DNA of 64,000 nucleotides from positions 682,001 to 746,000 of the forward strand of contig JACKJP010000002.1 of assembly GCA_020637895.1 (NCBI GenBank), in the 5' to 3' direction. Origin of the DNA: Rhodobiaceae bacterium (GTDB lineage: Bacteria; Pseudomonadota; Alphaproteobacteria; Rhizobiales; Tepidamorphaceae). Within the stretch, counting starts at the first letter, position 1. The number at the start of each line of letters is the position of its first letter. Below, piece by piece: positions 50,461 through 59,586 of the stretch. The notes beneath the pieces were generated by a model, which did no database searches, was not told the origin of the DNA, and saw nothing but the letters and a program-made list of their open reading frames with translations. The position numbers were made by a program, and so were the translations under genes.

Positions 50461-50672
50461 AAGTTTGCCAGTCAAATCGAAATCCCCGCCTTGCCGCGTT
50501 GTTGCCTAATACCGGTCGCTACCGAAGCGGGAGCATTTGACCGCCGTTATCTTGTCAATTGATTAACCATCAACCTAAATTGCTTTGCACGTCACAGGTA
50601 TTGCTTTTAGGCAACACTCGCGGGCTTTTATCAGCAAAAGGTCAGGGATATCTGCCGTAGCGGCAGAATGGT

Positions 50673-51650
50673 TCATGCATAGCCGTGCTGCATGAGATCC
50701 TTCATGTGCAGGATATTGAGCGCCCGGCCGTTCTCCACGACCACGAGATGGGCGATGCGGCGCGCCTTCATCAGGTCTACCGTCTGGCGGATCAGCGTGC
50801 CGGTTTCCACGGTCAGCGGCGCGCGGGTCATGATATCGGCGGCGCGCTTGTCGAACAGGTCCGGCGCATAGGCGCGGCGAAGGTCGCCCTCGGTGATCAG
50901 CCCCTCCAGCGCGCTCGACGCCGGCGTTACGACCGCAACGCAACCCATGCCCGTTTCTGCAAATGTCGCGATGACCTGATCAATTCCCGCATCGGGCGCG
51001 ACGAAGGGTGGCGTGCCTGCATGCTCCTCAAGAAACCTGCCGACAGTCGTCAGCTGCATGCCAAGCCGGCCACCGGGATGAAACTGCGCAAAATCGATAT
51101 CGCCGAAGCCGCGCGCCTCCATCAGGATGACGGCCAGCACGTGACCCAGCGCCAGCATCATCATCGCCGATGTGGTCGGCGCCAGATTGATCGGACAGAC
51201 TTCCTCGACTTCCGGCATGCGCAGGACGACATTGGCAGCCTTGCCGAGCCTGCTGGCGGGCTTCATCGTGATCGCGATCACGGGGATGGCCTGACCATGG
51301 CAATAGTCGGTAACGGCAGTCAGTTCCTTCGACGCACCGGAATTGGAAATGGCGAGCACCACATCTTCAGGCGTAATCATGCCCAGATCGCCATGGGCCG
51401 CCTCGCCGGCGTGAACGAAAAAGCTCGGCGTTCCGGTCGATGCGAATGTTGCGGCGAGCTTGCGCCCGATATGCCCTGATTTGCCGATACCGGTAACGAC
51501 GAGACGTCCCCGCGCCATCATGATGAGGCTGATTGCCCTGGTAACTTCCTCGCCGATCTCGCGTTCGAGGGCCTCAAGACCGGCGCGTTCGCGCGCAATG
51601 ATGCTGCGCGCGCGGGCGAGAATGGCTGCGGTGTCGGTCGTCTCGATCAT
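50673..51650 (-). CDS. kdsD: Arabinose-5-phosphate isomerase (KdsD/KpsF)
   Basis: Interconverts ribulose-5-phosphate and arabinose-5-phosphate, the first step to the LPS sugar Kdo. The N-terminal SIS domain has GIGKSGHIGRKLAATFASTG and HGDLGMITPEDVVLAISNSG. Two CBS domains follow from about residue 205. The ATG at 51650 gives 325 residues, normal; longer starts enter the pbpC end. It is 42 bp downstream of pbpC on the same strand. Confidence 0.94.
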   Translation of the reverse strand: MIETTDTAAILARARSIIARERAGLEALEREIGEEVTRAISLIMMARGRLVVTGIGKSGHIGRKLAATFASTGTPSFFVHAGEAAHGDLGMITPEDVVLAISNSGASKELTAVTDYCHGQAIPVIAITMKPASRLGKAANVVLRMPEVEEVCPINLAPTTSAMMMLALGHVLAVILMEARGFGDIDFAQFHPGGRLGMQLTTVGRFLEEHAGTPPFVAPDAGIDQVIATFAETGMGCVAVVTPASSALEGLITEGDLRRAYAPDLFDKRAADIMTRAPLTVETGTLIRQTVDLMKARRIAHLVVVENGRALNILHMKDLMQHGYA

Positions 51651-51692
51651 GGGGCGACAAGCGATACAGGCCCGCAGGGCATCTGGCAATCG

Positions 51693-53744
51693 TCAGCGGG
51701 TATGATCGATGAAGACGCTCGCGCGCGCCGATGCGCCGGCAGCGTCGATCACCGTCAGCGTGACGAAGCCATCGCCCGGCGGCACAAAAAGCCGCTGCCT
51801 TTCCAAATCTGCGGCGGCGATGGGGACACCGTCGGCAAGCCAGACGAATGGCGCCTGACCGCCGCGCACCTTGAGTGCGAGCGCGTCCAGACGACTGCCT
51901 ATTTCCACACGCGCGCCTGCCGGCGGATAGGCAATGACCGGAGAATCCGCCGCATCCTTGCGGGCGCGCGGTCCACCGAAGCGCCTCAGCGCAGGCGGGA
52001 GCGAGGCGGTCGTCATTTCTCGGACACCTGCCGGAGCATCGGGCAGCGGCACACGCCTGCCGAGCCTTTCGAACGCGTCAAACAGGATCGGCGCAGCCGC
52101 ATCGAGCCCAATCAGGCCAGGCATGGGCGCGCCATCGGGCCTGCCGACCCAGACGCCGATGACATGGGCGCCATCGGCGCCCACCGCCCAGGCATCGCGA
52201 TAGCCGTAGGACGTGCCGGTCTTGAAGGCGATGCGGCCGCCGCGCACGTTGCCAGGCGTCGGCGCTCCGGCGAGAACGTCCATCACCTGCCAGGCGGCGC
52301 GCGAGGAAACGATCTCTTCGGAAGGCGCGAATGCCGGCGCAGCCTGTTCATGCAACTGCACCTTCCGGCCACCGGTCGCGAGCGCAGCATGGATGGCAAC
52401 GAGATCGCGTAATGTGATGCCGATACCGCCTAGCCCGACGGCAAGACCCGGGGGCGACAGATCGCTCAGCTGCGGCGCGGCGCCTGCGCGGCGCATGGCC
52501 GCGACGAGGCGAGACGGGCCGACCGCTTCAAGCATCTTTACTGCCGGGACATTCAGGGAAAGCTGGAGCGCCTCGCGGACACGCACAGTGCCGCGAAACT
52601 GATGATCGAAATTTTCAGGTCTGTAGCCGGCGAAGCTTGCCGGCCTGTCCTCGATCAGCGTTTCGGGATGGGCAAGGCCCGCATCGAAGCCCAATGCGTA
52701 GATCAGCGGCTTGAGCGCGGAACCGGGCGAACGCGGCCGTCCGGTCATATCGACATAGCCGTCTCGGCGGCGGTCGAACGGATCGGCCGTGCCGACCGAA
52801 GCGCTGATTTCGCCGGTTTTCAGATCGGCAACGAGTATCGCCGCTGAAATATCCCGCCCAAGACGCGCCACTGCCTCCTTCGCAAGCGTCTCAAGCCTCG
52901 CCTGTAATGCGCTGTCGATCGTCGTGGGCACGACCGCGCCGGCCGGCTTTCCGGTCGCAAGCCTTGCGGCAAGAAGGACCGCGTGTAGCGGGAGGTCATG
53001 GCGCTGCGGGATCGGCTCTGCATTGGCGACACGCGCTTCGGCCGACGATATGAGACCGGCCTCAACGGCACGCTCCAGCACACGCCCGCGGGCAGCCTTC
53101 GCCGCCGCCGGATCGCGGTCCGGACGCCTTGCTTCCGGCGACTGCGGAAGGGCAACCAGAAGAGCAGCTTCCGCCGCTGACAGCCTGACGGGCTCCTTGC
53201 CAAACCAGGCAAGCGACGCCGCGCGGACGCCCTCAATGTTGCCGCCATAGGGGGCGAGCGTCAGATAGCGCCCGAGGATCTCGCGTTTGCCGGCTTCCGC
53301 TTCGATTGCCCGTGCGAGTGCCATCTGTCGAAGCTTGCCTGAAGGCCCCCTTGTGTCGATGGAACCCTCAAGGCGGGCAAGCTGCATTGTCAGCGTGGAG
53401 GCGCCGGACACCACCCTTCCGTTCGCGAGCACCTGACCGGCGGCGCGCAGGACCGCTCGACCATCAACGCCGTCATGGCTGAAGAAGCGACGGTCTTCAT
53501 AGGCGATCAGCATCTGCTGGAAACGCCCGTCGATCCGATCGAGGTCCGCCTTCAGGCGCCAGCGGCCATCGGCGACGGGGAAAGCCCGCAGGATCGCTCC
53601 ATCCTTCCCGACGACGACGGTGCCCGTCTCGATCGAGGGTGGCGGCAGATCGACCCGGGTCATACCCGTTCGCAGCGCGGCGGGCACCGCGGCAACCGCG
53701 AAACAGGCAAGGCCGATGGCGGCGATGGCGGACCGCGACACCAT
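51693..53744 (-). CDS. pbpC: Penicillin-binding protein 1C
   Basis: A bifunctional peptidoglycan synthase of 683 residues with one N-terminal membrane anchor. The glycosyltransferase domain has the catalytic Glu at E83 (YEDRRFFSHDG) and SGASTLTMQLARL. The transpeptidase domain has SxxK at S342-K345 (SALK), and the KTGT box in FKTGTSYGYRDAWAVG. A PBP1C-specific C-terminal domain ends the protein. It starts 5 bp after the alpha-2-macroglobulin gene; this pair is widely conserved. Confidence 0.96.
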   Translation of the reverse strand: MVSRSAIAAIGLACFAVAAVPAALRTGMTRVDLPPPSIETGTVVVGKDGAILRAFPVADGRWRLKADLDRIDGRFQQMLIAYEDRRFFSHDGVDGRAVLRAAGQVLANGRVVSGASTLTMQLARLEGSIDTRGPSGKLRQMALARAIEAEAGKREILGRYLTLAPYGGNIEGVRAASLAWFGKEPVRLSAAEAALLVALPQSPEARRPDRDPAAAKAARGRVLERAVEAGLISSAEARVANAEPIPQRHDLPLHAVLLAARLATGKPAGAVVPTTIDSALQARLETLAKEAVARLGRDISAAILVADLKTGEISASVGTADPFDRRRDGYVDMTGRPRSPGSALKPLIYALGFDAGLAHPETLIEDRPASFAGYRPENFDHQFRGTVRVREALQLSLNVPAVKMLEAVGPSRLVAAMRRAGAAPQLSDLSPPGLAVGLGGIGITLRDLVAIHAALATGGRKVQLHEQAAPAFAPSEEIVSSRAAWQVMDVLAGAPTPGNVRGGRIAFKTGTSYGYRDAWAVGADGAHVIGVWVGRPDGAPMPGLIGLDAAAPILFDAFERLGRRVPLPDAPAGVREMTTASLPPALRRFGGPRARKDAADSPVIAYPPAGARVEIGSRLDALALKVRGGQAPFVWLADGVPIAAADLERQRLFVPPGDGFVTLTVIDAAGASARASVFIDHTR

Positions 53745-53749
53745 CGAAC

Positions 53750-56700
53750 TTACCTCAACGGCCCGATGATCTTGACATGCCCCGCACCGGTGCGAGCCCG
53801 ATATTCCGGCCTGTACATATCCTCGACCTGCGCCGCCGGATGGGCAAAGCTGCCCGGCGACACGGCACGGACAACATAGGCGAGTTGGAACTCCGTGGAA
53901 TCGTTCGCCGAACGGTCCACCGCCGCGACGAACCGGTCGCTGCGGAACTCCGTGTGAGCAGTTTCGTCGAGCGAATCGATGGCCTCGATGTCGGGGACGT
54001 CGGCACTGGCGATCAGGCTCGGATTATCGATTTCCAGACCGGCGGGCAGCGGGTCGTTGACGATAAGGCGCGCCGCCCTCTCCTCGCTCGTGGTCACCGT
54101 CAGTACCGCGAAGAAACGCGTTCCGAGCGCGATGTCGGTTGGCTGCATTTCGTTGCCGTCGAGATCGTAGTATTGGCGAACGATCCGATAGCCGTTGCCG
54201 CCCGCCGGCTCGGGGGCGAGCGGAACACCCGAGACGGTCACGCGCGTGGTCGCCGGCCGCGAGCCGCGATTGGCGATAACGACCGGGGCGGCGGTGAGAT
54301 CGTCGCCGTCGAAACGCGACGAATAGTTGCCCTGGATTGCCTGGCCACCGATATCGAGCTGGAGCGGAACGGCACCCTTCTGCAGGGCATTCGCGGCGAG
54401 TGTCAGCCAGACGAGTTCCTGCGTGGAAACGTGCTTGCGGGCATTGAAGGCCGCAGAAATGCCCTTGGACAGATCCGCCATGTCGGCGGGTGCCACACCG
54501 GTTTCGGCCGCAAGCGTCAGCACCGCCGCGCCATCGCGCAGCGCCGAACCGTAATCCTCACGCCAGCCGGTATCCTCGTCCTGACGGAGCGAGGCGATGG
54601 CGGCCCGCATCGTTGTTGCGGCGTTTCGCGTGTCGCCATAGAGAGCCAGTGCGGCGGCAAGCTGCGCCTTGGCCATGGGCGTTGCGAAATTGTCGAGCCT
54701 GGCTTCCGCGTAGTAGCGCAGATCGCCAATTGCCGCGCGGCCGTTTCGGGCCAGCACATAAAGCGCGTAGGCAACATCTTCGCCGCCGGAATCGAATTCG
54801 GAAACATAGGCCAGGCCATTGCGCAGATTGTCGATGGCCTGACGCATCGCCGCTTCGGGTACGTCGTAACCCTTTTCGCGCGCCCGGGTCAGGAACTCGG
54901 TGACATAGGCGTTGAGCCACATGTTGTTCGCGTCGCCCTGTCCCCAGAGCGAGAAACCGCCGTTGGACGCCTGGTTGGCAAGGATCAGGGGGATCGTCTT
55001 GCGTACCCGCTCGGCAATCTCGCCGTCCGCGGGCAGACCCGCTTCCCGCGCGACGTCATCGAGATAGACCAAAGGCAGCGCCCGGCTGGTCAGCTGCTCA
55101 GTACAGCCATAGGGGTAGCGATCGAGCATCGCCAGCAGCCCCGGCACATCGAGGTCGCCCGCACCGCCGACGGCAACCGTGATCGCCGATGTTCCAGACA
55201 GCAGCCCGTCCAGCAGACCTTCATCCAGCGTCAGATCGGCGCCCGGACGTATTTCCGTCGAAACGTAGCGCAGGACTTCCGGTTCGTTCGCTCGAACCGG
55301 CATGTTCAATGCCTTTTCGAGCTCCGAACCGTCCGGAGTCGTTACGCGAACGGTCAGAACATGATCGCCGACGTCGCCGGCAATAATCGGCACGAGAATC
55401 TGCTGTCGTTCTCCCTGTCCGAGCTCGACTGTGCGATCGGCGCCCTCAGGGATCGTGACGCCCTCGCCTTCGACGGAGATCTTGACCAGCCCTGTCGGGC
55501 CTTCGACATGGGCAAGATCAAGCGCGAGGCGCGACTGGTCGCCCGGCGCGAGGAAATTGGGCAGGCTCGCGGTCACGACGATGGGATCGCGAACAATCAC
55601 CTCTCGCGATGCATGCCCGATTCCGGCTGCGCTCCAAGCCATCACCGAAAGGCGCACCGTTCCGTTGAAATCCGGCAGGTCGACTTCGATCCTCGCCGTC
55701 CCGTCGGCACCGACCTCGACGACGCCGGAATGGAAAGCGACGAGATCCTCGGTGGGCGGCGGCACGTCGAAACGCGCCAGCGCGCCATCGCCGCCGGAAC
55801 GCACCATGCCGGGAGCGCCCTGCATCCGGTCGATCAGCCGCCCGTAGACATCGCGTATGTCCAGCCCGAGACGGCGCTGGCCGAAATACCAGCCATCGGG
55901 ATCGGGCACCGGGTGGCGTGTCAGGGTGAGGATTCCGAGATCGACGGCCGCAAGGGTGAAATAGGCTTTCTCGCCAGCCTTCAGATTGGCGATATTGACC
56001 TCGACCGGCAACTGGCCACGCGGCCGCGTGACGTCTTCGCTGGAGATCGCAACGTCCAGCTTGCGGCTTTCAGGATCGACAGCTGCCCATTGCAGGCCGA
56101 TCGCGCGGCCGGGCATGCGCCGGGCATCGATATCCATCGGCCGGTAGAGCATCGCCGTCACATAGGCGCCTGGACCCCATTCGGCCGTTACCGGCAGTTC
56201 CACATCGGCGCCGCCCTCAGCGACCTGAACCGACTTCATTGCAATCAGACGGTCATCGGCCACCATGACGAGCGCGGTACCGGAAAAACGCGGCGTGAGA
56301 TGGACGACTGCGGTCTCGCCGACCTTGTAACGCTCCTTGTCGAGCGCGACCTTGAGCACGTCCGGCGTGTCCTCGGCGGTCGGCGTGACGTACCAGCCAG
56401 ACTCAAACTCGCTGCCCGCGCCGGATACGCCGGCGGCGTTGACTGTCATCGCATAGCCGCCCCACTTGACGGGAGCCTCGATACGCGCCGGCTCGTCTTT
56501 GGGGATATCGACATTGCCGCTGGCGACCCGCTTGGTGGTCGTCACCGGCTCGTAGTTCCAGGTTCCGTCCGAATTGTACCACTGAAAGCGCGTTTCGCGC
56601 TCCGCCAGCTGCCATGCCGCGCCGGCCAGTGCGACGCGGTTGCCGTCGGCATCGATCGCGATGACCTCAAATCGGGCGTTGCCGCCCTCCTCGACACTGC

Positions 56701-59239
56701 CGTCGAAAAGGGGTTTCAGGCCGACACGGATTCCGTCGCCGCGAACCGGCAGATCAAGCGTCCGCTCGACCGGGCGGCCACCGGAATCGACCACCCGGAT
56801 GAAGGCGGTTGCCACCATCGGCAGGCTCGTCGGCGGGGCCTCGGGCAGTGCCAGCGGCACGACCGCATGACCGTCTTCGTCCGTCGTCTCCGATATATCG
56901 AGCGGCTGGATCATGGGCTCGAAGGCGTCGTCCGGAAGGCCGAACTCATAGCCCGGCCAAGCCTTGATCTCGCGGCTTGAGACGAGCTTCGTCTCGCCCT
57001 CGATCCGCAGATCCGAAGCCGGCGCGCCATAGAGGAACCGCGCGTCGAGCGAGACTTCTCCCGCGTCGTCCAGCGTGATGGCTTCCGCATCGCTCTTCAA
57101 TGAGAAATCAAGGCGTTCGGGCTGGAAGTCCTCAACGAGAAACTTCACCTCGGCGAGAGCCGGTCCCTTCGGATCGGTATAGTAACCGGCCCGCCACTGG
57201 CCACGCATCGCGGCGGCGGAAAGCTCTATCCGCGCGTGGTGACCGCCAAGACCGGCATCCGGGACCGTCCGACGCAGATACTCCACGCCGTCCGGTCGCT
57301 TCATGATGAGGGTCAGCGGCGTTGCCTCGACTGCATCCGCCTTCGCATTGCGAACAAGCGCCGTCAGCTCGACCTCTTCGCCGGGCCTGTAGACGCCGCG
57401 ATCGCTGACCGCATAGAGATCGAGCGCATCGGCCGCCGGACGGCCCGCGACACCCCGGTCGGTGAGATCAAAGCCTGGCGCACTGTAGTCGAGAAAGGCG
57501 TAGTCGCCTGCTTCCGTTTCGACGACGACAAGCGCCGGAGCGTTGCCGCCATCGCCGTTGAGCAGACCGGGATCCAGACGGGCGCGCCCCTCCCCGTCGG
57601 TCTTCGCGGTGCCGAGGATTTCATCGTTCAGCGCAACAAGGCGAACCGTTGCCCCGCCAATCGGCGCTGCGGTTCGGAGTGACCGGGCAAAGACGTTCAG
57701 TCCGTCAGAGCCATCAAGCGCGGCGATGCCGATATCGGTGACGATGAACCATTGCGTCGCGGAGGGCTGCCAGTCCTCATCGCGCAACTCGTTGCCGGCT
57801 TTGGCGGTCAGGATATAGACGCCGGGCTTGAGCGCGCCGGTGATCTGGGAAACCGGTATCGCGGTCGTCATGTCGCGGTTCAGTTCGCGGCGAACGGTGA
57901 CCTCGCCCTGCCAGACGGCCTCGCCCTTGGAATCGCGAATCTCGGAGAAATCATAGGTGTTGAGCTGCGACAGGAAGCTGGAGTCGCCGACCGTTCTGGC
58001 AAGCGAGCGATCGCCAATCCGGACGAGCTCGGCCTTCACCATATCCGTGTTGACGGTGATGACGGGTATCGTCGCCTCGCCTCCGGCGGGCAGGACATAG
58101 GCCTTGCCGGGGAACCGCACCGACGGGGCCCGATCGCGCACATAGATATCCAGATCGACATTGCGCTTCAGCTTTTCACCATCGCCCGCGGGAAGGCCCG
58201 CCCGAACGGTGACGCGATAGCGTTCGCCATGACGCACGCCATCGATACAAATCTGCCTTTCCTCGGATTCTGTCGCGATGTCACCGGCGCCCTCGACCTG
58301 AACGAAATCGGCGGCACGGAAGGTGCCGGTCGCGATCGGATCGGAGAAGACGACGCAAAGGCGCGGCGAGATCGCATCGGAATCGACCGTGTGCTCGACG
58401 ATGCGGAACCCTCTCTCAAGTTCCAGCTTGGCCAGCGAATCGCGTACCCAGTCGACGGGGTTGGCCTCGATACTCGCGCGGTAAGCGCGGATCGCGTTCT
58501 TCCACTGGCTCTGCCGCTGCAGGGCGACCGCTAGCATGGCAAGCGCATCGCCGCGCACCTGCGGCGCGTCGGAATTCAGCACCGCATTGATCGCGGCGGA
58601 AACTGCCTCTTCCTGCTGCCGGTTCTTGGCCCGCCAGTCGTCGGTGTCCGTCGAGATGACGGCGCGGGCAAACCGGCCCCAAAGGGAGCCGTCGCCCTGC
58701 GCCTTTCGCAGCGCGCGCTGGTAACTCTCGCTAACACCCTCGACGTTCTTATCGGTCCGGGCCGCGTCACCGGCTGTCGCCAGTTCGGAAACCGAACGCG
58801 GATCGACGGGCAATTTCGAAACGGCGCCGGCGAACCTTCGCGCATCGTCGACATAGCGTTGCGGCAGGAAAGCCAGCGCTTCCTTTCGCTTCTCGATCGT
58901 ATCGGGAGAAATGACCTGCCGCGAAACGATCTTGCCGCCGACCGCCCCGGCGAAGGACTGCGCCTTGCCGGCCTTGTTCTTCATGAAGCACCAGCCAGCC
59001 TTCGTATTGAAGGTGAAGGCCTGGCACTGGCTGTCGGCGATGCAGGCGCGTGAACAGTCGTCGAGGCTGATGTCCTTGATCGTCTTGTAATCGCCGCCGA
59101 AAAAATCGGTGTCCTGGCTGAGAACGATCTCTCGCGTCGATTGCTGTGCGGGCGCCGGTCCGGCATGAAGCAAGGCCGCAACGGCGAAGAAGGCCCCGGC
59201 GCCGACGCGCCCGAACCGACCGAATTCACGCATGTTCAT
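53750..59239 (-). CDS. Bacterial alpha-2-macroglobulin with N-terminal PAN-like domain
   Basis: A giant periplasmic protease trap of 1829 residues, with signal peptide (FFAVAALLHAGPAPAQ). Residues about 33-110 form a PAN/Apple-like cysteine-rich domain (DDCSRACIADSQCQAF, GWCFMK). Macroglobulin domains follow. The thioester motif C1379-T-E-Q lies in YPYGCTEQLTSR and should couple covalently to attacking proteases. It lacks a lipobox, unlike E. coli YfhM, so anchoring may differ. It is co-transcribed with pbpC, which is thought to repair the wall that such attacks breach. Confidence 0.95.
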   Translation of the reverse strand: MNMREFGRFGRVGAGAFFAVAALLHAGPAPAQQSTREIVLSQDTDFFGGDYKTIKDISLDDCSRACIADSQCQAFTFNTKAGWCFMKNKAGKAQSFAGAVGGKIVSRQVISPDTIEKRKEALAFLPQRYVDDARRFAGAVSKLPVDPRSVSELATAGDAARTDKNVEGVSESYQRALRKAQGDGSLWGRFARAVISTDTDDWRAKNRQQEEAVSAAINAVLNSDAPQVRGDALAMLAVALQRQSQWKNAIRAYRASIEANPVDWVRDSLAKLELERGFRIVEHTVDSDAISPRLCVVFSDPIATGTFRAADFVQVEGAGDIATESEERQICIDGVRHGERYRVTVRAGLPAGDGEKLKRNVDLDIYVRDRAPSVRFPGKAYVLPAGGEATIPVITVNTDMVKAELVRIGDRSLARTVGDSSFLSQLNTYDFSEIRDSKGEAVWQGEVTVRRELNRDMTTAIPVSQITGALKPGVYILTAKAGNELRDEDWQPSATQWFIVTDIGIAALDGSDGLNVFARSLRTAAPIGGATVRLVALNDEILGTAKTDGEGRARLDPGLLNGDGGNAPALVVVETEAGDYAFLDYSAPGFDLTDRGVAGRPAADALDLYAVSDRGVYRPGEEVELTALVRNAKADAVEATPLTLIMKRPDGVEYLRRTVPDAGLGGHHARIELSAAAMRGQWRAGYYTDPKGPALAEVKFLVEDFQPERLDFSLKSDAEAITLDDAGEVSLDARFLYGAPASDLRIEGETKLVSSREIKAWPGYEFGLPDDAFEPMIQPLDISETTDEDGHAVVPLALPEAPPTSLPMVATAFIRVVDSGGRPVERTLDLPVRGDGIRVGLKPLFDGSVEEGGNARFEVIAIDADGNRVALAGAAWQLAERETRFQWYNSDGTWNYEPVTTTKRVASGNVDIPKDEPARIEAPVKWGGYAMTVNAAGVSGAGSEFESGWYVTPTAEDTPDVLKVALDKERYKVGETAVVHLTPRFSGTALVMVADDRLIAMKSVQVAEGGADVELPVTAEWGPGAYVTAMLYRPMDIDARRMPGRAIGLQWAAVDPESRKLDVAISSEDVTRPRGQLPVEVNIANLKAGEKAYFTLAAVDLGILTLTRHPVPDPDGWYFGQRRLGLDIRDVYGRLIDRMQGAPGMVRSGGDGALARFDVPPPTEDLVAFHSGVVEVGADGTARIEVDLPDFNGTVRLSVMAWSAAGIGHASREVIVRDPIVVTASLPNFLAPGDQSRLALDLAHVEGPTGLVKISVEGEGVTIPEGADRTVELGQGERQQILVPIIAGDVGDHVLTVRVTTPDGSELEKALNMPVRANEPEVLRYVSTEIRPGADLTLDEGLLDGLLSGTSAITVAVGGAGDLDVPGLLAMLDRYPYGCTEQLTSRALPLVYLDDVAREAGLPADGEIAERVRKTIPLILANQASNGGFSLWGQGDANNMWLNAYVTEFLTRAREKGYDVPEAAMRQAIDNLRNGLAYVSEFDSGGEDVAYALYVLARNGRAAIGDLRYYAEARLDNFATPMAKAQLAAALALYGDTRNAATTMRAAIASLRQDEDTGWREDYGSALRDGAAVLTLAAETGVAPADMADLSKGISAAFNARKHVSTQELVWLTLAANALQKGAVPLQLDIGGQAIQGNYSSRFDGDDLTAAPVVIANRGSRPATTRVTVSGVPLAPEPAGGNGYRIVRQYYDLDGNEMQPTDIALGTRFFAVLTVTTSEERAARLIVNDPLPAGLEIDNPSLIASADVPDIEAIDSLDETAHTEFRSDRFVAAVDRSANDSTEFQLAYVVRAVSPGSFAHPAAQVEDMYRPEYRARTGAGHVKIIGPLR

Positions 59240-59322
59240 TAGGACACCTCCCGACGCCTCGCCGCCCCGGCAACGCCAAGTCTAGGCTTGCGATCATGTC
59301 GGCGTAAAGACGCGAGAAAAGA

Positions 59323-59586
59323 TCAAATCTTCCGCGACATGCGCACCACGTACGAAATGACGGCGGCAACGGCCCTGTAGAGTTCTTCCGGAATTTCCTC
59401 ATCGAGCGCGACATGGGAGAGCGCCTCGGCCAGCGCCGGATTTTCCTCGATCATTACACCGTGCTTTTGTGCTTCCTCGATAATCCGCCGGGCAAGTTCT
59501 CCTTCTCCCCGCGCGGTAACGACAGGCGCGCCCGTCCCCTCATACTGCAGGGCTACCGCGCGCGTTCTTTCAGGCGTATCGCTCAT
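59323..59586 (-). CDS. FlhB C-terminal-like protein (EscU/YscU family switch domain)
   Basis: An 87-residue stand-alone version of the cytoplasmic domain of flagellar export gate protein FlhB. It has AVALQYEGTGAPVVTARGEG, IIEEAQKHGVMIEENPALAE and EIPEELYRAVAAVISYVV. The NPTH autocleavage motif of FlhB itself is not present. Such proteins (FlhX/FhlB-like) are found outside main flagellar clusters. It overlaps the FliK-like gene by 4 bp. Confidence 0.92.
   Translation of the reverse strand: MSDTPERTRAVALQYEGTGAPVVTARGEGELARRIIEEAQKHGVMIEENPALAEALSHVALDEEIPEELYRAVAAVISYVVRMSRKI

Noticed and set aside
53639..56980. A 1113-codon open frame on the plus strand opposite the alpha-2-macroglobulin gene
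   Set aside because: Its product is arginine/histidine/aspartate-rich with no recognisable domain, and it mirrors codon position bias of the opposite strand in GC-rich DNA. The minus-strand protein has signal peptide, domains and thioester motif.
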